Below are positions 18,201 to 26,099 of a DNA stretch of 64,000 bases, piece by piece. This DNA is from Thermoflexus hugenholtzii JAD2 (GTDB lineage Bacteria; Chloroflexota; Dehalococcoidia; UBA2979), in NCBI GenBank assembly GCA_945903275.1, contig CAMDNW010000003.1, forward strand, positions 1 through 64,000, given 5' to 3'. Positions within the stretch are counted from its first letter, which is position 1. Every line of letters begins with the position of its first letter. The position numbers were made by a program, and so were the translations under genes. The notes under the pieces are model-generated. The model did not search any database and was not told the DNA's origin. It worked only from the letters and a program-made list of their open reading frames with translations.

Positions 18201-19660
18201 CCCGCCGCGAGTTCGCCGCCACCACCATCGACGACGTGATGGTCGAGGTACTCAGCGGCGCGGCGGCCTCCCCCGCCCGCGATGACCTCGTCGCCACGCT
18301 GCGCTTCGTCTGCGGCCACGTCGTACCCGGCCTGTTGCGCGCCGACGACGAACTCGCGCACCTCATCGATGCACTCGCGGGCCGCTACGTGCCGTCCGGC
18401 CCCAGCGGCGCGCCGACGCGCGGGATGGCGCACGTCCTGCCCACCGGCCGCAACTTCTATACGGTCGACCCGCGTGTTGTACCCAGTCCCACCGCCTGGC
18501 AGACCGGCCAACTGCTCGCCGATGGCGTCCTCAACCGCTTCCTGCGCGATGAGAACCGCTACCCGGACAGCGTCGGCATCTCGATCTGGGGCACCAGCGC
18601 CATGCGCACACAGGGTGACGATGTCGCACAGGTGCTCGCCCTCCTCGGCGTCCGCCCGCGCTGGCAGCCCGAGTCGCGCCGCGTCGTCGGCCTCGATGTC
18701 ATCCCGCTCACCGAACTCGGCCATCCGCGCATCGATGTTGTCTGCCGCATCTCCGGCTTCTTCCGCGACGCCTTCCCTCACGCCATCACGCTCATCGACG
18801 AGGCCGTCGAACTCGTCTCCAACCTCGATGAACCCGACGAGGCGAACTACATCCGCCGCAACCGCCACCGCGAGCAGCACCGCCTGCGCAACATGGGCCT
18901 CAACGCGCGCGAGGCGTGGAAGCAGGCCGGCTACCGCGTCTTCGGGAGCCCACCAGGCACCTATGGCGCGGGCATCCTCCAGTTGATCGACGAGCGCCAG
19001 TGGAGTTCGGATGCCGACTTCGCCGCGACCTACGTGAACTGGGGCGGATACGCTTATACCCGCGCCGAGTTCGGCGTCGACGCCCGCGATCAGTTCCGTG
19101 CGGCGCTGTCCAGCGTGCAAATCGCGCTCAAGAACCAAGACAATCGCGAGCACGACATCTTCGACTCCGACGACTACCTCCAGTTCCACGGCGGCATGAC
19201 CGCCACCGTTCGCGCCCTCACCGGCGCGAATCCGCGCCGCTACTTCGGCGACTCGCAAGATCCCGCCCGCCCGCGCGTGCGCGATCTGCGCGAGGAGACA
19301 CTCCGTGTCTTCCGTTCCCGCGTCGTGAATCCGAAGTGGCTCGCTTCGATCCGCCGTCACGGCTACAAGGGCGCACTCGAGGTCGCCGCCACCGTCGACT
19401 ACCTGTTCGGCTACGACGCGACTGCGCAGGTGCTCGATGACTGGATGTATGAGCAACTCGCGCAGACTTACCTGCTCGACACCGAGATGCAGGCCTTCTT
19501 CCGCCAGAGCAACCCATGGGCCGCCACCGACATCGCCAACCGCCTCATCGAGGCGATCGACCGAGGTATGTGGGAGTCACCCGACCCTGCTCTGCGCACG
19601 GCCATCGAGGATCAGTTGCTCGCCGTAGAGTCCGACATCGAAGGGCGCGCGCCAGCATGA
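15254..19660 (+). CDS. cobN: Cobaltochelatase subunit CobN with N-terminal 2Fe-2S ferredoxin-like domain
   Basis: A 1468-aa large chelatase subunit that inserts cobalt into the corrin ring (aerobic cobalamin pathway) together with an AAA+/VWA partner. The CobN/BchH-type body carries 'NPGLPPPHPYLALYQWL' and the conserved HGSLEWLPGK near residue 720. The first 125 residues are an added thioredoxin-like 2Fe-2S domain: 'CVNGCCCGDTDFG' and 'AGCLGPCPLANVALLLF' supply the cysteines. I start at ATG 15254, since the track ORF (14987) overlaps cbtA. The stop overlaps the next gene's start by four bases (ATGA), implying translational coupling. A magnesium-chelatase role is less likely given CbtAB and the B12 riboswitch. 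Confidence 0.92.
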   Translation: MPDSAADSPREPQRPRATRNIVTRPDGKLVNVARQQGQLFVCVNGCCCGDTDFGAAPARKDLYKAEWTRRRLRNRVHLNEAGCLGPCPLANVALLLFHGHPTFFHSMNTERQVIALFDYVEQQSDANAYLPPPPELAQYAFSGFTWDGSATHDTSIAIELHRPTVRQSGILFLTQADTDLLALARAIPLMDEDFPPVRAYTVNHLTTEADAIAFFESVVLSAEVVVVRLHGGRASLPGFDALARMAERDGQWFVAMPGTEDLDPELTAASNVGVPIAHEVKAYLQYSGIDNYQQALYFLADHLLTTGYGYLPPIEQPRHGVYHPRMRGHDIDEWRRLTDPARPTFGVLFYRSYLLTGNTVFIDALVMQGEAMGANVLPIFAYSLKDPLSAEGTLPEALEYFVGADGNACVDVVINTMSFAMGSADPAANDEWAVPALERLGVPQLQAITASVSAEQWDESSAGLNPLDVAMNVAIPELDGRIITVPIAFKETVEAPRTAHKALGGSSVIHHAPRADRIERVLGIAMRLAALRRKPNAEKRIAVVLTNHNAKASRIANGVGLDSPASLIALLHRMRGEGYEVRDIPPDSDTLMHMLVDHGHYDRDLLTTEQMRGAFARVAPDLYADWFSAIPANRRTEVERQWDAAPGRYYIDDDGTFSLAGLQFGNVFVAVQPPRGYGMDKNAIMHNPGLPPPHPYLALYQWLTHTLAEGGWGADGLVHMGKHGSLEWLPGKGVGVAEDCYPDLLLGDLPLVYPFIVDDPGEGAAAKRRTHAVIVDHLPPPMTTADTYGPLTQIDRLVDEYYLLERTDPAKLPFLQQEIWQVIRDARLDADLSALLNADGATASHIHVWDPATHEDGVPYSISDLSASDFRHLVESIHAYTHELGAAPIRDGLHTLGRTPAGDQLTEMLAMLTRLPNASIPSLREGLARTFGLDLDMMLDAPGAPLTAPHSALEALAGRLLNAHADALDALHALGLALLRALARREFAATTIDDVMVEVLSGAAASPARDDLVATLRFVCGHVVPGLLRADDELAHLIDALAGRYVPSGPSGAPTRGMAHVLPTGRNFYTVDPRVVPSPTAWQTGQLLADGVLNRFLRDENRYPDSVGISIWGTSAMRTQGDDVAQVLALLGVRPRWQPESRRVVGLDVIPLTELGHPRIDVVCRISGFFRDAFPHAITLIDEAVELVSNLDEPDEANYIRRNRHREQHRLRNMGLNAREAWKQAGYRVFGSPPGTYGAGILQLIDERQWSSDADFAATYVNWGGYAYTRAEFGVDARDQFRAALSSVQIALKNQDNREHDIFDSDDYLQFHGGMTATVRALTGANPRRYFGDSQDPARPRVRDLREETLRVFRSRVVNPKWLASIRRHGYKGALEVAATVDYLFGYDATAQVLDDWMYEQLAQTYLLDTEMQAFFRQSNPWAATDIANRLIEAIDRGMWESPDPALRTAIEDQLLAVESDIEGRAPA

Positions 19661-21579
19661 CCGGTGTAACGCATTTCCCATTTTCCGCCGTCCTCGGCAA
19701 TGACGACCTGAAGCGTGCGTTGCTCGCGAACGTCATCGACCCGCGCATCGGTGGCGTGTTGATCCGAGGCGACCGCGGCACCGCCAAGACCACGCTTGTG
19801 CGCGCGCTCGCCTCGCTGCTCCCGCTCGTCCACGTGCGCGCGTCCTGCCCGGCCGCATGCGACCCCGCCGAGGCACACTGCCCCTTCTGCGACAGCGCAG
19901 GCGACGCGACCGAGCGCCCCGCCCGCATCGTCGAACTCCCACTAGGCGCCACCGAGGATCGCGTTGCGGGCACACTCGATCTCTCGCGCGCCGTCCGCAG
20001 CGGCGAGCGCCGCCTCGAACCCGGCCTCCTCGCCGCCGCGCACCGAGGCGTGCTCTACATCGACGAAGTGAACCTGCTCCCCGACCACCTCGTCGACCTG
20101 CTGCTCGATGTTGCTGCCTCCGGCGTGAACGTCGTCGAGCGCGATGGTGCATCGATCGCACACCCCGCCCGCTTCGTCCTTGCCGGCACCATGAACCCCG
20201 AGGAAGGCGATCTCCGCCCGCAACTACTCGACCGCTTCGGTCTAGTCGTCGACGCCCATACCCCCACCGAGCCCGCGCAGCGCGCCGAGATCGTCCGCCG
20301 CCGCATCACCTTCGACCGCGACCCCGCCCGCTTCGCACACGAATACGCTGAGGCCGAACGCACGCTCTGCGCACTCCTCGCGCGCGCACGCGACAACCTC
20401 CGCACCATCACCGTGCCCGAGAAGATGCTCGCGCTCGCCGTCGCGCTCTGCATTGAGGCACACGCCGACGGTCTCCGCCCCGACCTCGCCGTCTACCGCA
20501 CCGCCGTCGCACTCACCGCCCTCGACGACCGTGGCCGCGTCGAGGATCACGATGTCTACGCCGCCGCGCTACTCGCGCTCCCTCACCGCCAGCGACGCAA
20601 CCCCGACGGTTCCCCCACCGCCCCGCCCATCGAGGACATCGTCCGCTCGCATCAGCAACAGGACGGCGAGGACACTCGCGACGGCGGCATGCCTGCTTCC
20701 CCACCGCCACAACCCGGCGGCAACAACGACGGTGCCGGTGCGCCTCGCAATCAAGCGCCCGCCGACGAACGGACAGCACGCAGCGAACCCGGCGACCTCG
20801 GCCGTCCCGGCGAGCGTCCACCCGACAACACCACGCGACCCTTGGGCACGCTGCACGTACCGCTCCCGCCCGTTCCCCGGCGCCTCGCTGCTGGCGAGGC
20901 GCGCGGGCGTCATCGCCACGCCGCGGCCGCCCCCCGAGGTCGCACGACCGGCGCCCTCCCGTGGGATGGTCGCTCGCGGGACTTCGACCTGCACGCCACG
21001 CTCATCGAAGACGCTCGGCGCCCTGATGGCACCACACGTGCCGATGCCCTCCGCATGCACCGCCGCGCCGCGCCGAACCGCCGCCTCATCTTGCTCCTCG
21101 TTGATGCCAGTGGCTCGATGGGCGCACGCGAGCGCATGGCCTCGACGAAGGCCGCGCTCCTCGATGTGATCGATCAGGCCGCACACCACCGCGACGCCGT
21201 CGCCCTCGAAGCATTCCGCGATGACATCGCCCAACTGCTCGTCGCGCCCACGCGCGACCTCAACCGTGTCCGCACCGTCGTCGCCTCGCTGTCAACGGGC
21301 GGCCGTACCCCGCTCATCGATGGCCTTCTGCGAGCTGCACGCCTGCTCCGTCAGACTCACGTACGCTCAGGCGGCTCGCAGCAATCGCTGCTCGTGCTCG
21401 TCACCGACGGCCGCTACCCCGGCGACCTCAATGCCGCCGCGCGCATCCTCCCGCGCACGCTTACCGACGTTCTCGTCGTCGACACCGAGCGCGGCCCGAT
21501 CCGCCTCGGCCTCACCCGCCGCCTCGCCACGGCCCTCAACGCGCACTACCTCGCGCTCGCATCGGGTAGTGCGAGATAG
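19657..21579 (+). CDS. Fused ChlI/ChlD-type (AAA+ plus VWA) chelatase subunit, likely cobalt chelatase partner
   Basis: A 640-aa fusion of a BchI-like AAA+ ATPase and a BchD-like von Willebrand A domain. The Walker A loop GDRGTAKTT is near residue 38, Walker B is 'GVLYIDEVNLL', and the arginine-bearing 'MNPEEGDLRPQLLDRFGL' follows. A Pro/Asp/Gly-rich linker spans about residues 325-430, and the VWA MIDAS motif DASGSMG lies near residue 482 with 'TGGRTPL'. Such fused proteins stand in for CobS/CobT and power CobN. The start ATG overlaps the cobN stop (ATGA). Naming is uncertain because databases often label it magnesium chelatase; operon context argues for cobalt. Confidence 0.88.
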   Translation: MTGVTHFPFSAVLGNDDLKRALLANVIDPRIGGVLIRGDRGTAKTTLVRALASLLPLVHVRASCPAACDPAEAHCPFCDSAGDATERPARIVELPLGATEDRVAGTLDLSRAVRSGERRLEPGLLAAAHRGVLYIDEVNLLPDHLVDLLLDVAASGVNVVERDGASIAHPARFVLAGTMNPEEGDLRPQLLDRFGLVVDAHTPTEPAQRAEIVRRRITFDRDPARFAHEYAEAERTLCALLARARDNLRTITVPEKMLALAVALCIEAHADGLRPDLAVYRTAVALTALDDRGRVEDHDVYAAALLALPHRQRRNPDGSPTAPPIEDIVRSHQQQDGEDTRDGGMPASPPPQPGGNNDGAGAPRNQAPADERTARSEPGDLGRPGERPPDNTTRPLGTLHVPLPPVPRRLAAGEARGRHRHAAAAPRGRTTGALPWDGRSRDFDLHATLIEDARRPDGTTRADALRMHRRAAPNRRLILLLVDASGSMGARERMASTKAALLDVIDQAAHHRDAVALEAFRDDIAQLLVAPTRDLNRVRTVVASLSTGGRTPLIDGLLRAARLLRQTHVRSGGSQQSLLVLVTDGRYPGDLNAAARILPRTLTDVLVVDTERGPIRLGLTRRLATALNAHYLALASGSAR

Positions 21580-21583
21580 TGCG

Positions 21584-22033
21584 TTAGCCCTCGCCCGTCC
21601 CCATGCGCAGCGGCTGCAGGCGCAGCGGCGCTTGCAGCCTCGGGTACAGCAACCCGAAGGCGCCTGCACCTACCAACGCACCCGCGAGCGCCGCGAGCGC
21701 GTACAACTTTCCCTCGCCGATGTTCACAAGAATCGGCCCCGGGCACATCCCCGTGATCGACCAGCCGATCCCAAACAAGATGCCGCCGTAGATGTTCCCG
21801 CGATGACCTAGGCGCGCAGGCAGCGTGATCGCCTCGCCTGTCATGGTCTTGCCGTACCGCTTCAACAGCCACAGCCCCGGCGCGGTCAGCACTACCGCCG
21901 CCCCAATGATTCCGTACAACTGGAAGTTCGTGAACAGGAACATCCCTTGGATGAAGTCATAGTCCGCCGCGCCCGACCTGCTGAGCGCCAGCCCAAACAC
22001 CGCGCCGAGCATGACAAAGAACACTGGCATCAT
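21584..22033 (-). CDS. YeeE/YedE family membrane protein (second half of a pair)
   Basis: A 149-aa membrane protein with about four helices and the YeeE/YedE signature 'LFGIGWSITGMCPGP', whose Cys is thought to interact with a sulfur species such as thiosulfate. The start has a textbook GGAGG six to seven bases before ATG. It lies seven bases downstream of another YeeE/YedE gene of similar size, so the pair together would make the eight-helix-type transporter that is one chain elsewhere (PmpA/PmpB-like arrangement). It is convergent with the chelatase gene, four bases between stops. Sulfur-compound import is inferred from family only. Confidence 0.85.
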   Translation of the reverse strand: MMPVFFVMLGAVFGLALSRSGAADYDFIQGMFLFTNFQLYGIIGAAVVLTAPGLWLLKRYGKTMTGEAITLPARLGHRGNIYGGILFGIGWSITGMCPGPILVNIGEGKLYALAALAGALVGAGAFGLLYPRLQAPLRLQPLRMGTGEG

Positions 22034-22040
22034 CGTCCTC

Positions 22041-22547
22041 CTACGCCAATACGACGCGGTACAACAGGTTCGTCGTCACCACACCCGCGCCCATGAAACT
22101 CACCGTCGCCACCAGGCTCGGCACTTCGAGGTTTGACAACCCAAAGATGCCGTGACCGCTCGTGCAGCCCCCCGCCAGCCGCGTCCCGAAGCCGATCAGT
22201 AGCCCGCCCCCGAACATCCACATGACCTTGCCCGTCGGCCCCCAGCCCACCTCAGTGTCAAACATCCCGAGCGCCCACGTCGGCTCCCAGCCGCCTCCCA
22301 GCACCGCCGAGAGCACCCCGCCCAACACAAGGCCGCCGAGGAACGGCAGCCGCCACGTGCGCCCGTCCAGTGCGCCCGACCGTCGGAAGTACGGCGCGTT
22401 GAGCACGAGGCCACACGCATCCTCGAACCCCGTCGAGATGCCCAGACGCCGGTTCCCCACGAACAGCATCGTGAGCGTCACCGCCGCGATCACCGCGCCC
22501 GCAACGGCCCAGTGGATCGGTGTCATGTCATGCAGGATCAATTGCAT
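22041..22547 (-). CDS. YeeE/YedE family membrane protein (first half of a pair)
   Basis: A 168-aa membrane protein with the signature 'GFGTRLAGGCTSGHGIFG', the classic first-half YeeE motif with its Cys. I start at ATG 22547 (MQLILHDMTP), which has AAGGAG six bases upstream; the track's longer start at 22655 adds only low-complexity polar residues and overlaps the divergent hydrolase gene. Four or more hydrophobic segments are seen. It is the first gene of the two-gene leftward unit with 21584-22033. The substrate is probably a small sulfur compound, by family analogy. Confidence 0.85.
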   Translation of the reverse strand: MQLILHDMTPIHWAVAGAVIAAVTLTMLFVGNRRLGISTGFEDACGLVLNAPYFRRSGALDGRTWRLPFLGGLVLGGVLSAVLGGGWEPTWALGMFDTEVGWGPTGKVMWMFGGGLLIGFGTRLAGGCTSGHGIFGLSNLEVPSLVATVSFMGAGVVTTNLLYRVVLA

Positions 22548-22636
22548 CGTCCGCTCCTTGTCCCCACATCCATCGTAGCCCACGCGCCACTGTGCATGGC
22601 TGCGAGGCGACCGCCCACCGTGTACGCTGCGGCCCG

Positions 22637-23263
22637 ATGACCAACCCCGCTGCACCGCTCGAACTCGCCATCAATACCAACCGCGGCCCCGTGCGCTGCG
22701 CTTACCACCCCGTGCCACACGCCACGACCGCCGTCCTGATGGTCGGCGGCACGGACGGCGGCCTCGATGGCCCCGCCGATGCCATCTACCCAGCCCTCGC
22801 CGATGACTTTGGCGAGCACGGCATCGCTGCCCTCCGCGTCGACTTCCGGGGCCGTATCGCCCCCGGCAGCGTCCCCGAAGGCGTCTTCGATGTCGAAACC
22901 GGCCTCGAGTTCCTCCGCTCCGATGGCCTCCAGCGCTTCGCCCTCGTCGGCCACTCCTTCGGCGGCGCAGTCGTGATCGCTGCCGCAGCAGCCACCGAGG
23001 ATGTCGTGAGCATCACCACGCTAGCCGCGCAGACCGCGGGCGCACAGCCGGTCGCCATACTCGCCCCCCGCTGCGCTGCCCTCTTCATACACGGCCTAGA
23101 TGACATCCGGCTCTCCCCGGACTGCTCCCGCCTGCTCTACCGCCTCGCCGGCGAGCCAAAGCGCCTCGAACTCCTCGAAGGCGGCCGCCACAGCCTCCGT
23201 CAGTGCCGGGAGGAAGTCCGCAGCCTCGTGCTTGGCTGGTTCGAAGAAACCCTCCCGCCCTGA
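22637..23263 (+). CDS. Alpha/beta-fold hydrolase
   Basis: A 208-aa alpha/beta hydrolase. The nucleophile elbow is GHSFGG near residue 103, with a catalytic His likely in 'EGGRHSLRQC' and an Asp in 'IHGLDDIRLSPD'. It is shorter than most dienelactone hydrolases and has no lid domain. The start ATG 22637 is chosen because it begins the conserved region and TACGCT lies eight bases upstream, near the leaderless spacing. It is divergent from the YeeE pair. Substrate unknown. Confidence 0.8.
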   Translation: MTNPAAPLELAINTNRGPVRCAYHPVPHATTAVLMVGGTDGGLDGPADAIYPALADDFGEHGIAALRVDFRGRIAPGSVPEGVFDVETGLEFLRSDGLQRFALVGHSFGGAVVIAAAAATEDVVSITTLAAQTAGAQPVAILAPRCAALFIHGLDDIRLSPDCSRLLYRLAGEPKRLELLEGGRHSLRQCREEVRSLVLGWFEETLPP

Positions 23264-23353
23264 TAAGCGCCCGATCCGCCCATACATGGCGTTCGTACTA
23301 CCTACAGCGCCATACACATCCATGAGTCATCGGAGCACCCCGAGGGAGCCTCT

Positions 23354-24309
23354 ATGAACATCACCTTGAACCCACACCAGACCTACCTCATCGAGGAGTT
23401 CGCCGACGAGTACCAAGAGCAGCACATGAGCCGCCGCGACATGCTGCGGCGCGTCCTGCTCATCACCGGCAGCATCCCAATCACCGCCTCCACTCTGTTC
23501 AGTCTTGGCTGCGGCACCGCCTCCCCCGCCGACAAAGCCGCCAGCGCGACGGCCACCGCTACTGCGACCGTCGCGGCCACCCCCGCCGTCGCGGCCACTC
23601 CCGGCGTCTCGCCACCGACCCCGCGATCACCGTCACCGAGGTCACCTTCCCCGGCCCCGCCACGCCGATCAAGGCGTACATGGCCCGTCCCAGTGGCACC
23701 GGCGCCTATCCCGGCATCCTGATCATCCATGAGAACCGTGGCCTCAACGACCACACCAAGGACATCGCCCGCCGCTACGCCAAAGAAGGCTTCGTCGGCC
23801 TCGCTATCGACCTTGTCTCGCGCAACGGCGGCACCGTCGCCGATATCGCACTCAACACAGGTGCACTCGGCCGATCCAACCCGGACGACCTCGTCACCGA
23901 CCTGATCGCCGCGCTCGCCTACCTCAAGGCACAGCCCTCAACACAGGGCAAGGCGCTCGGCGTCACTGGTTTCTGCTTCGGCGGTGGCTACACCTTCGAG
24001 GTCGTCGCCAACAGCAAGGACGTGAAGGCCGGCGTCCCGTACTACGGCAGCGCCACTCGCCCGCTGGAGAAGCTCGCCACCACGCAGGCCGCCGTCCTCG
24101 TGATGTACGGCGGCACCGACGCTCGCATCACCGGCCAGTCTGCCGATGTCGACGCGAAACTGAAGGCCTCCGGCAAGCCCTACGAGATCAAAGTCTATCC
24201 GGAGGCAGGCCACGCATTCTTCAACGAGACCGGTCAGGCCTACAACGCCGCTGCTGCCGCCGATGCGTGGAAACTCACGCTCGCCTGGTTCCGTCGCCAC
24301 CTCGCGTAG
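23354..24309 (+). pseudogene. Tat-exported dienelactone-hydrolase-family lipoprotein with a frameshift
   Basis: Two overlapping ORFs make one dienelactone-hydrolase-type protein of about 318 aa. The first (SD GGGAG, ATG 23354) gives a Tat-like motif SRRDMLRR, a hydrophobic stretch and a lipobox 'FSLGC', then an Ala/Thr linker. The second frame resumes with 'DPAITVTEVTFPGPATPIKA' and continues to the end through 'ILIIHENRG', the nucleophile segment 'GFCFGGG' and 'GHAFFN'. The reading frame must change by -1 near 23600-23620, fitting loss of one base. The catalytic domain is intact after the shift, so a sequencing indel is as likely as true inactivation. Confidence 0.75.
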
Positions 24310-24400
24310 CACTGACTCGCCTCGTCCTCCCCAGCGCGACCGCGGCAGTGATGTCGCGGGCGCGTCGCATCGCAAGGTTCGCGCCTAGTCTTCCGCGCGG

Positions 24401-24406
24401 TACAGT
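24401..24406 (+). promoter_or_regulatory. -10 element TACAGT of a leaderless promoter
   Basis: TACAGT, exactly six bases, then ATG at 24413. No Shine-Dalgarno sequence is present, which fits a leaderless transcript. Confidence 0.6.
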
Positions 24407-24412
24407 CCTCAA

Positions 24413-25636
24413 ATGTCACAGCCGCCGGCGCCCCCGTTCCGTATCCGTGACCTCGGGTTATCGGTCTACCTCCCCACCTTCCTCTTCGCCGTCGGGCAGG
24501 GCGCATCCATCCCTTTCACTCCGCTGATCGCCACCGATATGGGCGCATCCGTCGCGTTCGCCGCGTTCACCGTCGGCGTGCGAGGCGTGGGCATGATGGT
24601 GTTCGATGTCCCCGCGGGGATGCTGGTCGGCGCGGTCGGCGAGCGCTGGGCGATGGTGGTTGCGACGGTACTACTCGTGGTCGTATCAGCCGGAGCCGCT
24701 GTCACACAGTCGCCCGCGCAATTCGCTGTCCTGATGTTCGTCATGGGCTGGTCGTGGTCGATCTGGCAACTCGCACGGCTCACCTACGTCAGCGACCACG
24801 CCCCGCCTGAGGTGCGCGGACGCGCCCTCTCCCTCGTCGGCGGCACCAACCGCATCGGTAACTTCGTCGGGCCGTTCATCGGTGGCCTGCTCGCTGTGCA
24901 GTTCGGCCTCGTGAGCACGTTCCACCTACAAGCCGTGTGCGCCATCGTCTCCTGCGCGCTGATGTTCCTGCTCATGCGTAGCAACGAGGGCACCGAGGGC
25001 GCACATGGCTCGATGGGCCACCGCTTTACTTCCGTCATCACCGAGAACCGTCGCATCTTCGCGACGGCGGGCCTCGCGATCATCTGCCTCGGCGTCCTCC
25101 GTGCGTCCCGGCAGACCGTGATCCCGCTCTGGGGCGAGCACATCGGCCTCGACGCGCAGGCCGTCGGTTACGTCTTCGGCCTCTCGGGTGGCCTAGACAT
25201 GTTGCTCTTCTATCCCACCGGCGTCGTAATGGATCGCTGGGGCCGTAAGTGGGTCGCCATCCCCTGCCTCACCGTCCTCGCACTCGGCATGATCCTTATC
25301 CCGTGGGCCACCACTCTCATCCCGTTCATCGTGGTCGCCCTCATCACCGGCCTCGGTAATGGCATGGGTTCCGGCATCGTGATGACGCTCGGCGCCGACT
25401 TCTCGCCGCCGCAGAACCGTGCCGAGTTCCTGGGCGTCTGGCGCCTGATCGGCGATATCGGCCAGTCCGCGGGCCCCTTCGTGCTCAGCGCCGTCACCGG
25501 CATTGCGACGCTCGGCATCGCCTCCATCGCCACCGGCGGCATCGGACTCGTTGGTGCGGCGATCACCGTGTTCTTCGTCGCCGAGACCCTCCCGAAGCGC
25601 GCTCGTGCTCCACAAATACCGGAAGCACCCCGATGA
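24413..25636 (+). CDS. MFS transporter
   Basis: A 407-aa twelve-helix MFS permease. N-terminus 'LGLSVYLPTFLFAVGQG' and the helix 5 region 'GRALSLVGGTNRIGNFVGPFIGG' fit multidrug or metabolite exporters of the DHA1-like group. The helix 8-9 loop 'VVMDRWGRKW' is the repeated MFS signature. No SD is present; a TACAGT hexamer sits six bases upstream of the ATG. Neighbours are a hydrolase upstream and the HDOD remnant downstream on the other strand. Substrate unknown. Confidence 0.87.
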   Translation: MSQPPAPPFRIRDLGLSVYLPTFLFAVGQGASIPFTPLIATDMGASVAFAAFTVGVRGVGMMVFDVPAGMLVGAVGERWAMVVATVLLVVVSAGAAVTQSPAQFAVLMFVMGWSWSIWQLARLTYVSDHAPPEVRGRALSLVGGTNRIGNFVGPFIGGLLAVQFGLVSTFHLQAVCAIVSCALMFLLMRSNEGTEGAHGSMGHRFTSVITENRRIFATAGLAIICLGVLRASRQTVIPLWGEHIGLDAQAVGYVFGLSGGLDMLLFYPTGVVMDRWGRKWVAIPCLTVLALGMILIPWATTLIPFIVVALITGLGNGMGSGIVMTLGADFSPPQNRAEFLGVWRLIGDIGQSAGPFVLSAVTGIATLGIASIATGGIGLVGAAITVFFVAETLPKRARAPQIPEAPR

Positions 25637-25813
25637 TTCGCACGCACTCCTCGGCTGCACGCGCCTCCCGCCCGATGTCCGCACAACCTCGACACCCACA
25701 CCGCTCCCAACACCAATCCCGACGCAGACGCCGGTGCGCTCACTCGACACCGCCGCGCCCCCCCCCGGCGCGTGCATCCAGCCCGCACAGTGGATCGCTG
25801 TTCCGGTCTCGGG

Positions 25814-26050
25814 TGGCAAGCGCATCACCGCCGCCCGAGCCGTACCAATCCGCCGCCCCAGCGCGGACGAGGCCGAGTTCGCCAGTCGCAGCATGGTCAA
25901 CGTGAGCGCCGGGTCGGTCTCGACGATCGAGACCAGCTCTCCGAGTTCAACATCCGCACGCGGAAGCAGTTGCAGCACCCGCAGCCTCGGCCTCGGCCTC
26001 GGCCTCGGCAATGGCTGGATATCGAGGTCGATGATGCGGTGTGCTGGCAC
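25814..26050 (-). pseudogene. HDOD-domain fragment
   Basis: Within a long minus-strand frame, only this stretch looks like protein: 'LQLLPRADVELGELVSIVET', DPALTLTMLRLANSA and 'GRRIGTARAAVMRL' match the first helices of an HDOD signalling domain. A GTG (26050) could start it. The remaining HDOD helices are missing: after MRL the frame continues into residues unlike the family and then antisense through the MFS gene. I therefore call it a truncated remnant. The remainder of the 25637-26099 gap shows nothing else. Confidence 0.55.
25985..26008. repeat. Tandem CCTCGG hexamer, four copies
   Basis: Four perfect head-to-tail copies of CCTCGG. On the minus strand they encode the Pro-Arg run (PRPRPRPR) at the start of the HDOD remnant, so slippage here may have helped break it. 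Confidence 0.8.
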
Positions 26051-26099
26051 ATCAGCATCATCGACTGCTAGATGCCACGAGTGAACCGTCAGAAAGCAC

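Noticed and set aside
17756-19456. 566-aa minus-strand ORF inside cobN
   Set aside because: It lies wholly antisense to strongly conserved CobN sequence and its product is low-complexity (Val/Gly/Ala/Glu-rich) as expected from GC-rich codon bias.
19657-21579. Magnesium chelatase of bacteriochlorophyll synthesis
   Set aside because: The B12 riboswitch, CbtA/CbtB and CobN in the same operon indicate cobalt; no bch genes are seen.
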